64,000 nt of DNA from positions 4,092,001 to 4,156,000 of the forward strand of contig NZ_CP132938.1 in assembly GCF_040358255.1 (NCBI RefSeq), written 5' to 3'. The DNA comes from Tunturibacter gelidoferens. Lineage in GTDB: Bacteria > Acidobacteriota > Terriglobia > Terriglobales > Acidobacteriaceae. The translations under genes and the position numbers were made by a program. Shown piece after piece: positions 44,318 to 54,333 of this stretch; the stretch's first letter is position 1; the number at the start of each line of letters is the position of its first letter. The notes beneath the pieces were generated by a model. That model did no database searches. It saw nothing but the letters and a program-made list of their open reading frames with translations, and had not been told where the DNA came from.

Positions 44318-45208
44318 CTAGGCGGCACTCTTCTTGATTGCAACTAATACATCTTCCGGCTTCCACTCGTTGGTGGGGTACCAGTCGACGATCTTGCCAT
44401 CTTTGCCGATGAGGACCGTCGAGAGAGAGTGGGTGAGGGATTTGTTGTCGCCGGGGGTGACGCCTACATTGAAAAATTGTGTCATCGCAGGTAACTCTTT
44501 CTCTGTTGGCGCAGCGAAGTCCCAGTGGAGAAACTTTTCGTTGGTGTAGTTGCCGGTATAGGCGCCGCCGTAGCTGCGAAGAACCTTGGGCGTGTCGTAG
44601 GTGGGATCGAAACTGACGCTGATGAGGTGGGTCTGTTTGTAGAGGGCGGGGTCGGCGGCAAGTGCTTTATCGATGTCGGAGAAGTTGTGGCTCATGCGAG
44701 GACAAAAATCTGCGAGCTGGCAACGAGTGTAGATGAAGGTCATCAGCACGACCTTGCCCTTGAACTGGTCGAGGTGAATTGTGCGTGCGCTCTGGTTGAG
44801 GAGTTTGAAGTCGGGAACGATATCGCCTGCGGTAGGAACGTGGTAGGAGATGGGAGGCATGTAGTCGGGGCGGGCCTGCGCGATGACGACGATGTCTTCG
44901 AGACGAACATTTCCATAGTTGTCGCCCTCCTTGTCGGCCAGGATCTTGGCCGTGATGCGGTCGCCAGGGTGGAGTTCACTGACGACGCTGGGATCTGCGA
45001 GCTTGTATTCCATGGTCATCGCCTCCATGAAGCCGGGAACCTGTTCGCCATCGAGCGTGACGTGCGTGGCATCGGTGGAGACGACTCTGCCGCGAATGGT
45101 GAAGGTGTTTTCGGCAGAAGGTGGTTTGGATGCCGTAGACGAAGTGTTTTGATGACAGCCAGCGAAGAGAACGAGGAAGGTGAGAAGAAATAAAAGCTTG
45201 CGGGACAA
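44318..45208 (-). CDS. SCO1/SenC copper chaperone lipoprotein with N-terminal CusF-like domain
   Basis: 296 residues. A lipoprotein signal (LVLFAGC) anchors it in the membrane. Residues about 35-100 form a CusF_Ec-like copper-binding domain (TIRGRVVSTDATHVTL, then MEAMTMEY). Residues about 120-290 are the SCO thioredoxin fold with copper ligands CQLADFCP (Cys-x5-Cys-Pro) and a later His in KSLTHSLSTVLI. SCO proteins deliver copper to the CuA centre of cytochrome oxidase. Fusion to a CusF domain is a variant that could supply the copper itself. Starts with TTG, with GGAG 8 nt before. Divergent from the MFS gene. Confidence 0.9.
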   Translation of the reverse strand: MSRKLLFLLTFLVLFAGCHQNTSSTASKPPSAENTFTIRGRVVSTDATHVTLDGEQVPGFMEAMTMEYKLADPSVVSELHPGDRITAKILADKEGDNYGNVRLEDIVVIAQARPDYMPPISYHVPTAGDIVPDFKLLNQSARTIHLDQFKGKVVLMTFIYTRCQLADFCPRMSHNFSDIDKALAADPALYKQTHLISVSFDPTYDTPKVLRSYGGAYTGNYTNEKFLHWDFAAPTEKELPAMTQFFNVGVTPGDNKSLTHSLSTVLIGKDGKIVDWYPTNEWKPEDVLVAIKKSAA

Positions 45209-45266
45209 GGGCAGACTCCTGAGTCAATGATAATGGCTGAACTGTGAGAGTACGAAGGGGCGATCG

Positions 45267-46424
45267 ATGGAGCGAAGTAAGATTGGGGCACCTTCTCAAG
45301 GGCTGATGCACTTTGGGCTCATGCTTGCGGGTCTTGGGACGGCATTGCTGGGACCGATCCTTCCTTTGCTGGCGAAGCAGTGGGGGATGGCGGACGCTCA
45401 AAGCGGGCTTTTGATGACGGCGAAGTTCTGCGGCGCGTTTCTTGGTGGAGTGACGGTGTCACCAAAGCTGAGATGGAGTCTGCTGGTGGGGTTGGTTGCG
45501 GGCGCAGCGGGATTCGGCGGCTTTGCGGTGTCTCCGTCGATGGGCCTTGGGTGTGTAGGTTTGTTCGTGGGTGGATTTGGGCTGGGGCAGATCATTACTT
45601 CGATCAACATTCTGGCTGGCCGCAGGTTCACGGCGCATCGGGGTTCGGCTTTGTCGCTGTTGAATTTTTCGTTCAGTCTGGGAGCCATGCTGTCTGCGCT
45701 TCTGGCTGCATGGCTGTTGCCGCACTTTGTGCTGAGGGGAGTGCTTGCGGGATTCGCAGGACTGTTCGTGATTGGCCTGTTGGTGCTGTGGATGCAGATG
45801 CGCGGAGAAGTTTCGGGTGCGGAAGACTTCGACGCTGTGTCGACAGAGACCGGGCCACAAACGGGGCTGAGCGGACGAGTCTATTTCTACTTCGCTGGGC
45901 TGCTTGTGCTCTATGGCGGATTGGAGACGTGCCTGAGCGGGTGGCTGACGACGTTCGCACTGCGGTATGGCGATAAGACGCTGACGGTGAGCGAATATAC
46001 GACGCTGCTGCTTTGGATGGCGCTGACTTTCGGGCGTCTGGGGGCTTCGGCGTTAATGCTGCACGTGGGAGAGAAGACCGCACAGCGATGGAGTTTGGCA
46101 CTGGCGGCCGGGTTCACGGCGGCTCTGGCGATGGCGCATTCCGCTGGGGCCATTGCCGGCTTTGCCGTACTCCTCGGGCTCAGTTTGGCGCCGTTTTTTC
46201 CAGCCACCTTTGCGCTGCTGATGGCCGAACGGCCCACTGCGCGGCAGGCGGGGATTGTAGTTGCGGTCTCGGGGTTGGGGGCAGCCGCGTTGCCATGGAT
46301 GATGGGAGTGATTTCTACGCGGACAGGATCTCTGCAGCTGGCGCTTGCTCTGCCCTTTGCGGCTGCCTTGGGACTGCTCGCGGTGAGTTTGATTACAACG
46401 GGAACGCGGCAGGCCGAGGACTGA
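45267..46424 (+). CDS. MFS transporter, sugar/fucose-permease-like
   Basis: 385 residues with 12 predicted membrane helices in two halves split near residue 195 (MQMRGEVSGAED). The fold matches the FucP-type group of the major facilitator superfamily; no conserved MFS loop motif is strong enough to name a substrate. Several Gly-rich helices (GGFGLGQIITSINI, LGLSLAPFFPATFALL) are typical of sugar permeases. AAGGGG lies 7 nt before the ATG. The next gene begins 46 bp later on the same strand, but the function looks unrelated. Confidence 0.85.
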   Translation: MERSKIGAPSQGLMHFGLMLAGLGTALLGPILPLLAKQWGMADAQSGLLMTAKFCGAFLGGVTVSPKLRWSLLVGLVAGAAGFGGFAVSPSMGLGCVGLFVGGFGLGQIITSINILAGRRFTAHRGSALSLLNFSFSLGAMLSALLAAWLLPHFVLRGVLAGFAGLFVIGLLVLWMQMRGEVSGAEDFDAVSTETGPQTGLSGRVYFYFAGLLVLYGGLETCLSGWLTTFALRYGDKTLTVSEYTTLLLWMALTFGRLGASALMLHVGEKTAQRWSLALAAGFTAALAMAHSAGAIAGFAVLLGLSLAPFFPATFALLMAERPTARQAGIVVAVSGLGAAALPWMMGVISTRTGSLQLALALPFAAALGLLAVSLITTGTRQAED

Positions 46425-46470
46425 TTTCCGAAGTCTGCTTTTCCTGCGGCGGTGAGCGTATAACCGAAGG

Positions 46471-49206
46471 ATGGATGGTCGTGGGCTGCTGCCGGACGGG
46501 ATTGCTGAGGCGTTGGAACAGGGTGCAGTTGTGGTGACGGGCAACCAGCGGGCAGCACGGGCAATTCGGCGTGGATGGGATCGGCGCAACAGTGCTTTGG
46601 GGCTTACAAGCTGGACGCCCGCAGCTGTGATGTCGTGGGAGGTGTGGCTTTCGACCATGTGGCATCGGCTGTTGGTAGACGGCCGCGTCGCGGAGATGAT
46701 GTTGAATCGGCCACAGGAGCACGTGGTGTGGCGAACCATTCTCGAAGCAGACGATGAGCTGGCAAGTCTGCGAACTGTGGACTCGCTGGCTGTAATGGCG
46801 GCAGAGGCTTGGCAGCTGATATGCAGTTACGATGGGCAAACAGGCCTGCAGGAAGCGATCGGCAACTCGGATACACGGTCGTTTCAGCTATGGGCGCACA
46901 CGTTTGAACGTCTATGCCAGGCTGAGAGATTCATCGCACAGGCCCAGGTAGAAGACAAGCTATGTGGAGAACTCGAAAAGGGTTTCGCGAGAATCAGTTT
47001 CTTTGAGCTCACCGCGGGCAGGGTTGTGTTGGTTGGATTCGATCATATGACCCCAACGCAAAGTCGGCTGGTGGAGGCCTTACTCTCGACGGGGATTCAG
47101 GTAGAGGAGTTGCGGATAACTATTGCTGCGCAGCGACGCTTACTGGTAGAAGCGAACGATGGCCCGGAGGAGTTGTTTATCGCAGCGCGCTGGATGCGGA
47201 CATTTCTTGAAGAGAACGCTGGGGCGACTGTCGCAGTAATCGTGCCTGCGCTTGAGAGCGAGCGCAGAGAGATCGACCGGGTGCTTCGGGAAGTGTTGGC
47301 ACCGGAGCTTGAAGACATCCGCGCAGACGATCACGTTAGACCTTATGAGTTTTCGCTCGGTTCAACGTTGATCGAGACTCCCATGGTTGCTACCGCGTTC
47401 GATCTACTGCGATGGTCAAGCGAGCCGTTGCCGCTGGAGACGGTGAGTGCATTGCTGCTGTCGCCTTACTTCGCAGTGCGCACTGGAGAGGCGAGTGCAC
47501 GCGCGGAGTTCGATGCCTTTGAACTCCGTAAAGCTCGAATGCTGCGACCGGAGATCTCGCTGCGCGGACTGATCGAGATGATGGATCGATCAAAACGCAG
47601 GTCTAAATTCTCGCAACTGCTTCGTACCTTCCGCGCAATGCAGAGAGTTGCAGACCGATTGCAAGGACTTGATGCGCGTTCGCATGCAGACTGGGCAGAA
47701 AAGATGCGGGAGATTCTGGTAACGGCGGCGTGGGCCTCTAGAGAAAGGGAGACCAGCGTTGAATTTCAGACACGGCGCAAGTGGGAGAGTGCCCTGGATG
47801 AGCTCGCAACGCTGGACTTCGATGGCGTACCTGTCGACTTTGCACAAGCGCTGGGAGCTATCGAAAGAATTGCTCGCCAGACTATGTTTGCGCCGGAGTC
47901 GCGAGAAGCTCCCGTGCAGGTGATGGGTCCGTTGGAGGCTGCTGGAAGCATCTTTGACGCGGTGTGGTTCTTACGTGCGGGCGAGCTGAGCTGGCCGATG
48001 CCAACCGTTGGTAGTTCCCTGCTGCCCTGGCATCTGCAAAGTGAATTGGAGATGCCGGGAACAGATGCACCGCTGGACAGCGAACGCGCGCGAAGGATTA
48101 CGGAGCGGATTGCTGCAAGTGCGGGCACTATCGTGTTCAGTTACGCAAAGGAGATTTCGGAGGGGAACCAGCGACCTTCGCCGTTACTGACCGGGCTCAG
48201 CCTGGAGACGGTTGGAGCCGCCGAGCTCCTAGAGCGTGAGCCGCAGCGCTCAATTGTTGAGTTGGAAGAGATCGCGGACATTGCTGAGGTTCAGGCATTA
48301 CCGGACCGCGTGATTCGCGGCGGCGCAAGAGTTTTGGAATTGCAGGCAGCATGCGGTTTTCGGGCCTTTGCTGAGAAGCGATTGTGGGCGACAGAGCTTG
48401 AATCGATCGAACCTGGCATGGATGCGAGAGAGAGCGGTGTGGCGGTACACAAGACGCTCGAGATCTTTTGGGACAAGGTGAAGACGCAGGACAATCTGCG
48501 GTCGATGACCACGGAGGAACGCAATGAGGCACTGGAGTGGTGTGTCGCTCAGGCACTGAAGAAGACAGCAGAAGCGAGTGCGACCAATTGGGACGAAGCG
48601 TATGTAGAGGTGCAACGCGAGAGATTGCGCAGACTTCTGTCAGGATGGCTTGAGCTGGAGTTGGAGCGAAGACTACCCTTCGAGGTGAGGCTCAGCGAGA
48701 AAGAGCTTAGGGATGTCCGCGTTGGTCCGCTGCGCCTGAGTGTTCGTATGGACCGGGTCGACGTAGTGGAAGACGGTGAGGTGCTGATTGACTACAAGAC
48801 AGGCCACGCGTCGCCCAACGACTGGCTGACTTCAAGACCCGACGCTCCACAGCTTCCGTTGTATGCCATCCTCACGCAAGCGGATCGGTTGCAGGGAGTC
48901 GCTTTCGGTCTGGTCCGGGCAGGTGAGGGTCGGGGTCTAAAGGGCTACGCGGTAGGTGATGGCGTTCTACCCAAGCCAAGCAAACTGAAAGACGCCCCAA
49001 CACTCGAAGGTCAGGTGGATCGGTGGAGAGAAGTGCTGGTGACGCTAGCAGAAGAGTTTTATTCAGGCGAAGCGCGTGTGAGTCCAAAGACGTATCCTCG
49101 AACCTGCGCTCACTGTGAACAGAGGATCCTATGCAGGCTTGACGTCTCGCTGCTTGAGGAGGACGAGGAGGAGGAGGATTTTGGGGCGGGGGTGAGCCGT
49201 GGCTGA
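46471..49206 (+). CDS. AddB/RecB-nuclease-like subunit (TIGR03623 type)
   Basis: 911 residues. It resembles AddB: an inactive helicase-like front (VVTGNQRAARAIRRGW, no true Walker A) and a C-terminal PD-(D/E)xK nuclease with GVAVHKTLE (His), RMDRVDVVEDGEVLIDYKTG (Asp-x-DYK). An AddB-type 4Fe-4S cluster is predicted from one Cys before the nuclease (AACGFRAF) and C-x2-C-x5-C at the end (CAHCEQRILC). With the helicase encoded next, it should process double-strand breaks for recombination. Members are named probable DNA repair proteins rather than AddB because sequence identity is low. The final ten residues overlap the GTG start of the partner. Confidence 0.88.
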   Translation: MDGRGLLPDGIAEALEQGAVVVTGNQRAARAIRRGWDRRNSALGLTSWTPAAVMSWEVWLSTMWHRLLVDGRVAEMMLNRPQEHVVWRTILEADDELASLRTVDSLAVMAAEAWQLICSYDGQTGLQEAIGNSDTRSFQLWAHTFERLCQAERFIAQAQVEDKLCGELEKGFARISFFELTAGRVVLVGFDHMTPTQSRLVEALLSTGIQVEELRITIAAQRRLLVEANDGPEELFIAARWMRTFLEENAGATVAVIVPALESERREIDRVLREVLAPELEDIRADDHVRPYEFSLGSTLIETPMVATAFDLLRWSSEPLPLETVSALLLSPYFAVRTGEASARAEFDAFELRKARMLRPEISLRGLIEMMDRSKRRSKFSQLLRTFRAMQRVADRLQGLDARSHADWAEKMREILVTAAWASRERETSVEFQTRRKWESALDELATLDFDGVPVDFAQALGAIERIARQTMFAPESREAPVQVMGPLEAAGSIFDAVWFLRAGELSWPMPTVGSSLLPWHLQSELEMPGTDAPLDSERARRITERIAASAGTIVFSYAKEISEGNQRPSPLLTGLSLETVGAAELLEREPQRSIVELEEIADIAEVQALPDRVIRGGARVLELQAACGFRAFAEKRLWATELESIEPGMDARESGVAVHKTLEIFWDKVKTQDNLRSMTTEERNEALEWCVAQALKKTAEASATNWDEAYVEVQRERLRRLLSGWLELELERRLPFEVRLSEKELRDVRVGPLRLSVRMDRVDVVEDGEVLIDYKTGHASPNDWLTSRPDAPQLPLYAILTQADRLQGVAFGLVRAGEGRGLKGYAVGDGVLPKPSKLKDAPTLEGQVDRWREVLVTLAEEFYSGEARVSPKTYPRTCAHCEQRILCRLDVSLLEEDEEEEDFGAGVSRG

Positions 49207-52200
49207 TCTGTTTGTAGTTGCAAAGACTGACGATCTTCCAGGGGACACTAATGTTAGGCGGCCACCAGACTGGCGGGAGCGAGAGCAAGCCCTTGATATT
49301 CGACAATCCTGGATCGTAGAGGCGCCGGCAGGGTCCGGCAAGACCGGTCTGTTGATCCAACGCTTCCTGAAGCTGCTGGCCGATGAAAGTGTCGAAGATC
49401 CTAGTCAGGTTCTGGCCGTCACTTTCACAGTAAAGGCGACGGCCGAGATGCGGGAGCGAGTTATCGCTCAATTGGAGAGTGCTTCCCGACGTGAGCCTTT
49501 GAAGAGCTATTCCGACTTCGATCGTGAGACACGTGCGTTGGCAGAGATGGTGCTCCGCCATGACGCTTCCCTGGGATGGGAGTTGCTGCAACATCCACGC
49601 AGATTGAATATTCGCACGATCGATTCGGTATGCGGTGAAGTGGCGCGATTATTGCCGGTGCTCTCAGGCGCTGGCGGACGGCAGATCCCGGTCGAAGATC
49701 CAACATTGATGTATCGCGAAGCGGCGAGAGAGACGTTGATGCAACTCGGTGGCGGCGATGCGGAATTAGACACTGCACTGCGTACAGTGTTGTTGCATCG
49801 CGATGGCAGTCTTCGTGACTGTGAGCGGCTGCTCATGGAGATGCTTCCGCTGCGCAATCAGTGGGGAGAGTTGGTCCCGCTGGGAAGACAGCAACTGGAC
49901 GACGCTTTTCTGGATCAAGCGGTGCTGCCCAAGCTTGAGCTTGCGCTGGAGCAAGCTGTCTGTGCCGGACTGACGCGGTTGTCGCTCAGTGTTCCGGAGG
50001 ACATTCTGCGGGAACTCGCCTCGCTTGCGGGTGAGATGGGGAACGCGGAAGGCTATAGAGGAACGCCTTCTCCAATTGCCATGTGTGCAGGATTGCACAC
50101 CACACCGCAGAAGACTGCTGAAGACCTCGAACACTGGCGAGCCTTGATTCATCTGCTTACTACACAGGAATCGAAGTGGAGGGCGGCGACTGCAACTCGC
50201 AATCATTTGGGCTTCAAAATTGAAAGAAATCACGCTGAGCGGTTGAAGGTTCTGATGCAACAGCTGCGGGACCGCGATGATGTGCTTGAAGCGATCAAAA
50301 GAGTGAGGGGCCTGCCGCCTGTTCGGTATCCGCGAGAGCAGTGGGCCGTGGCAAAGGCGCTGTTTCGCGTTTTAAGCAGGGCGCTGGTTGAGTTGCAGCT
50401 AGTCTTTGCGCGGCGTGGAGAGTGCGATTTTGCCGAGCTTGGACTGTTAGCGCAGGTCGCGCTCCGGCGGGATGGCGCTATCTCTGATTTGAGCAAAGCA
50501 TTGGGTATGAGTCTGCAGCACTTGCTTGTCGATGAGATGCAGGACACGTCCACAGGTCAGTACGAACTTATTCAATTACTCACACAGAGATGGGACGGAC
50601 ACAGTCAAACCGTATTTCTTGTAGGCGACCCGAAGCAGTCGATCTATCTGTTCCGCCAGGCGCGAGTTGAGCGGTTCGTGAAGACGATGGAGACTGAACT
50701 TCTGGGCGATCTTCCGGTTGGAAGACTTCGGTTGACGGCAAACTTCCGTTCGCAAAGTGAGCTTGTTGAAGCGTTCAACGATGATTTTTCTTTGCTGTTT
50801 CCCCGGAAAATCAATGCTGCGAACCCGGAGGAGGTGCCATATGTCGAGGCACAGGCTGTCCGGGGGCCTTCGCGACGAGGCTCGCTGAGCCTCGTGTGGC
50901 ATACGGGTGTGCTGGCCTCAGAAACTTCGGCTAGAACGAAAAAGAAAATGAAGCGGCGACAGGCCAAGTTGGAGGCAGAACAGGTGCGGGCGATCGTCGA
51001 GGATTGGCGGAGCAGACCGCTGCCGCAGGGACGTGGCGAACCATGGAAGTTGGCGGTGTTGGTCAGGAGCCGCAATTTACTGGCAGACATCGTGGTGGAA
51101 CTGAAGGATGAGTCGAAGGGAGCGATTCCGTTTCGTGCAGTGGATATAGAAGCGCTCGGTCAAAGGCAGGAGGTTCTCGATCTCTTTGCGCTGACCAGAG
51201 CCATGATGCACCCGGCCGATCGCGTGGCGTGGCTCGCAGTGCTGCATGCCCCGTGGTGCGGCCTTGGGCGTGCCGATCTTCATACGCTGGCGGGCGGGGA
51301 TGATCCCGATTGCTCAGAGCGATGCATCGGAGATCTAATCACAGAGAGACTTGACCTGCTGAATGAAAAGAGCCGTGCAAGGCTGATGCGCGTGTGGCCC
51401 GTGTTGCAAGCAGCACAGGAGAAGCGGTCGGGGTTAGGCGCATCCCAATGGGTAGAGAGAACCTGGCGATCGTTAGGCGGGGATGCGTCTTTGAAGCCGG
51501 GCGAGCTGGCCAATGCACGAAGGTATCTACAGCTTCTAGATGAGATGGAAGAGGACACCGGTACGACTAATGTCAGCCTGCTGAAACGCAGACTCGATAA
51601 ATTGTTTGCCCAATCGGCGGCCGGAGGTTGGGCGGTCGATTTAATGACCATCCATAAGTCGAAGGGCCTGGAGTGGGACGTCGTGATAGTGCCGGGACTT
51701 CAGAAGAAAGATCCTGCGGATCGTGAGAAGTTGCTTACGTGGAGTGAGATCGATTCCGGCGATCCGGAAGCCGCGCATATCATGCTCGCACCGATCGTGG
51801 GTCGCGGTGAGGGTTCAAAGGAGCTAAATCTGTGGTTGAAGGGCATGGATAAGGCAAAGGAGGTCGCGGAGAGAAAGCGGCTCTTCTATGTCGCATGCAC
51901 GCGAGCGCGAGAGGAACTGCATTTATTCGCGTCTTCCGAAGCAACGGCGAGGGGAGAGGTAATGCGTCCTCCTGGGAGTCTGCTGGCTACCGCGTGGCCC
52001 GCAGCGGAGCGACACTTTAGGGTGAATGCGCCAGACTCGAAGATCCCCGGCCAGATGTTCATGATGCTTCCGAAGTCCCAAGGAGATAGCTTCATCGGCG
52101 ATATTGCAGCAGCCGCAGACGAAGTTGTGCGACCCGCGATGCTCCAACGCTTTCCAATGGAATTCAATCCAGAATCACGATTTTCGGTAAACCAGAAGCT

Positions 52201-52825
52201 CTCCTACGGCGAGGAAGCGATTAAACCAGGATCTGCGCACTTCGAAAGACCTGAAGGCTCCTTCGAGGCTCGCGCATTTGGCAACGCTGTCCATGCCTTC
52301 CTGGAGATGCTTGCGAAGAGGCTGGCGGTTAATACGAGGGTTGAGACCGTACTGCCCGAAGTGGCGGGATGGACGCCGCGAATCGCGGCTGTGCTGCGGG
52401 GTGATGGCCTACAGCCCGCCGTCGTCGAGCGACTCGTCCCACGAGTGAAGACAGCGCTCATCAATATGCTGCAGGACGACGAGGGACGATGGGTGCTTAG
52501 CCAGAACAAGCAAGCGTCGAACGAACTTTCGCTCAGTTCGTGGAGCGATGTGCGCAGCAGTGTGCGATTGGATCGGGTGTTTCATGGTGGGGCAAAACCG
52601 ATGGAGCCTGGGGCGGGCTATCTTTGGATCATCGACTACAAAACAGCGACGCACGGCCGCGATGGAATCGACGAGTTTCTTGCCGAGGAGCGAATGAAGT
52701 ACACGGACCAGATGAAGCTGTATGCCCAAACGATGGGCGACCGCGTAGAGAGCGGAAAGCTGCGAGTTGGCCTGTACTATCCGATGATGCCAAAACTCGT
52801 CTGGTGGGAACCAGACATAGACTGA
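49199..52825 (+). CDS. AddA/RecB-like UvrD-family helicase-nuclease
   Basis: 1208 residues. Helicase motifs: EAPAGSGKT (Walker A, about 41-49), TFTVKATAEMRER (Ia), VDEMQDTS (II), VGDPKQSIYLFRQA (III), TANFRS (IV), DLMTIHKSKGLEWDVVIV (V), RLFYVACTRAREEL (VI). The C-terminus has a PD-(D/E)xK nuclease (SVRLDRV...WIIDYKTA). Together with the upstream AddB-like gene this forms an AddAB-type double-strand-break processing complex. The GTG at 49199 overlaps the AddB-like stop by eight bases, so translation is coupled. Confidence 0.92.
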   Translation: MADLFVVAKTDDLPGDTNVRRPPDWREREQALDIRQSWIVEAPAGSGKTGLLIQRFLKLLADESVEDPSQVLAVTFTVKATAEMRERVIAQLESASRREPLKSYSDFDRETRALAEMVLRHDASLGWELLQHPRRLNIRTIDSVCGEVARLLPVLSGAGGRQIPVEDPTLMYREAARETLMQLGGGDAELDTALRTVLLHRDGSLRDCERLLMEMLPLRNQWGELVPLGRQQLDDAFLDQAVLPKLELALEQAVCAGLTRLSLSVPEDILRELASLAGEMGNAEGYRGTPSPIAMCAGLHTTPQKTAEDLEHWRALIHLLTTQESKWRAATATRNHLGFKIERNHAERLKVLMQQLRDRDDVLEAIKRVRGLPPVRYPREQWAVAKALFRVLSRALVELQLVFARRGECDFAELGLLAQVALRRDGAISDLSKALGMSLQHLLVDEMQDTSTGQYELIQLLTQRWDGHSQTVFLVGDPKQSIYLFRQARVERFVKTMETELLGDLPVGRLRLTANFRSQSELVEAFNDDFSLLFPRKINAANPEEVPYVEAQAVRGPSRRGSLSLVWHTGVLASETSARTKKKMKRRQAKLEAEQVRAIVEDWRSRPLPQGRGEPWKLAVLVRSRNLLADIVVELKDESKGAIPFRAVDIEALGQRQEVLDLFALTRAMMHPADRVAWLAVLHAPWCGLGRADLHTLAGGDDPDCSERCIGDLITERLDLLNEKSRARLMRVWPVLQAAQEKRSGLGASQWVERTWRSLGGDASLKPGELANARRYLQLLDEMEEDTGTTNVSLLKRRLDKLFAQSAAGGWAVDLMTIHKSKGLEWDVVIVPGLQKKDPADREKLLTWSEIDSGDPEAAHIMLAPIVGRGEGSKELNLWLKGMDKAKEVAERKRLFYVACTRAREELHLFASSEATARGEVMRPPGSLLATAWPAAERHFRVNAPDSKIPGQMFMMLPKSQGDSFIGDIAAAADEVVRPAMLQRFPMEFNPESRFSVNQKLSYGEEAIKPGSAHFERPEGSFEARAFGNAVHAFLEMLAKRLAVNTRVETVLPEVAGWTPRIAAVLRGDGLQPAVVERLVPRVKTALINMLQDDEGRWVLSQNKQASNELSLSSWSDVRSSVRLDRVFHGGAKPMEPGAGYLWIIDYKTATHGRDGIDEFLAEERMKYTDQMKLYAQTMGDRVESGKLRVGLYYPMMPKLVWWEPDID

Positions 52826-52912
52826 CTCTGGGTTCCGTGGAGTCGGAGGCAGCACCAATCTCTCGGACTCAAATGGAGGTGGGAATCGTGGTAATCCTGT
52901 ACCATCGCCGAG

Positions 52913-53575
52913 CTAGAGTGCGTTGCTGTTATGACGGACGTCGGCGCCACGAACCCAGAAGATAACATCTTCGGCGATATTAGTGGCGTGGTCGCCGACG
53001 CGTTCCAGGTTGCGGGCGATAATCAGAGCGTTGAGCGATTGCGGAGTAAGTTCGGGCTTTTCCTTGATGAGCGAACTGAGCGCGTAAAAAGCAGCATCAT
53101 TCATCTCGTCAACCTGATCGTCGAGTCGAAGAACAGATTCGGCTAGTTCGGCATCGCCTTCGATGAAGGCCTGTAGCGATTTGCGAACCATTGCGGAAGA
53201 GAGTGAGGCGAGCTTGGGAATGTCGACCGGAAGATCGATGTTGGCGAAAGCACCCATCTCTCTTACGCGCACAGCAATGTTGACAGCCTGGTCGCCCACG
53301 CGTTCAAGGTCGGCATTAATTCTGATCACTGAGAGAATGAAGCGAAGATCGATGGCCATTGGCTGTTCCATAGCCAGCAAGTCTAGCGCCATTTGATCGA
53401 TCTCGCGTTCGAGACGATTGATGGAGGGCTCGGCGCGGAAGACGAGTTCGCAGATCGAAAGATCGCGCGTGCGGTAGGCTTCGATGGAGCGCTGAATCGC
53501 CTGCTCCGCCATCCCCGCCATCACCAGCAATTTCTCCTTCAGTTCGTCGAGGCTCTGATGAAATTTGACGCGCAT
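52913..53575 (-). CDS. phoU: Phosphate-specific transport regulator PhoU
   Basis: 220 residues, two three-helix PhoU repeats. Metal-cluster type motifs E/DxxxD appear as RINADLERVGDQAVNIA (about 84-100) and IARNLERVGDHATNIAED (about 185-203). PhoU links the Pst transporter to PhoR and keeps the Pho regulon off when phosphate is enough. It is the last gene of the pst operon, and its ATG overlaps the pstB stop (TGATG). Confidence 0.96.
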   Translation of the reverse strand: MRVKFHQSLDELKEKLLVMAGMAEQAIQRSIEAYRTRDLSICELVFRAEPSINRLEREIDQMALDLLAMEQPMAIDLRFILSVIRINADLERVGDQAVNIAVRVREMGAFANIDLPVDIPKLASLSSAMVRKSLQAFIEGDAELAESVLRLDDQVDEMNDAAFYALSSLIKEKPELTPQSLNALIIARNLERVGDHATNIAEDVIFWVRGADVRHNSNAL

Positions 53576-54333
53576 CAGCCGAACCTCCCGGTGATGTAGT
53601 CTTCCGTTCGCTTGTCCCTCGGGTTCGTAAAGATCTTGTGGGTAGAGTCGAACTCGACCATCTTACCGTTGAGGAAGAATCCGGTGTTTTCGGCAACTCG
53701 GGCTGCCTGTTGCATGTTGTGCGTCACAATGACGATGGTGTACTGACTCTTGAGTTGAAAGATGAGATCTTCAATCTTTGAGGTTGAGACCGGGTCCAGC
53801 GCAGAAGCGGGTTCGTCCATCAGCAGAACCTCTGGATCGACAGCGAGCGCACGGGCGATGCACATGCGTTGTTGCTGGCCTCCCGAGAGAGAGGCGCCGG
53901 ATTTCTTTTTGAGATCGTCCTTGACCTCTTCCCAAAGCGCAGCCTGTTTGAGGGAACGCTCGACCGTCTCGTCGAGGATGCGGCGATTGCGGAAGCCGTT
54001 GAGTTTGAGGCCACTGACGACGTTGTCGTAGATGGACATGGTCGGGAATGGATTGGGCCGCTGGAAGACCATGCCAACGCGGCGGCGGATCTCAACCGGC
54101 GAGGCGTCGTTGTAGATGTCGACGTCGCCCATCTTGACGGTACCGGTGGCGCGGGCGATGGGATTTGTCTCGTGCATACGATTGAGGCAACGGACGAAGG
54201 TGGATTTACCACAGCCCGAAGGACCGATGAGGGCGGTAGCGTGGTTCGCCGGTATATGCAGGTTGATGTCCTGCAGGGTGTGCGTCGTTCCATACCACGC
54301 GTTCAAATCCTCAACTAAAATGCCGACTCCCAC
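53575..54333 (-). CDS. pstB: Phosphate ABC transporter ATP-binding protein PstB
   Basis: 252 residues. Walker A GPSGCGKST, MVFQRPNPFPTMSIYDNVVSG (PstB-typical), LSGGQQQRMCIARAL, MDEPASALDP. The GTG at 54333 is chosen because GGGAGG lies 6 nt away and it overlaps the pstA stop (TAGTG); longer forms of the frame run into pstA. It powers phosphate import by PstSCA. Confidence 0.97.
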   Translation of the reverse strand: MGVGILVEDLNAWYGTTHTLQDINLHIPANHATALIGPSGCGKSTFVRCLNRMHETNPIARATGTVKMGDVDIYNDASPVEIRRRVGMVFQRPNPFPTMSIYDNVVSGLKLNGFRNRRILDETVERSLKQAALWEEVKDDLKKKSGASLSGGQQQRMCIARALAVDPEVLLMDEPASALDPVSTSKIEDLIFQLKSQYTIVIVTHNMQQAARVAENTGFFLNGKMVEFDSTHKIFTNPRDKRTEDYITGRFG

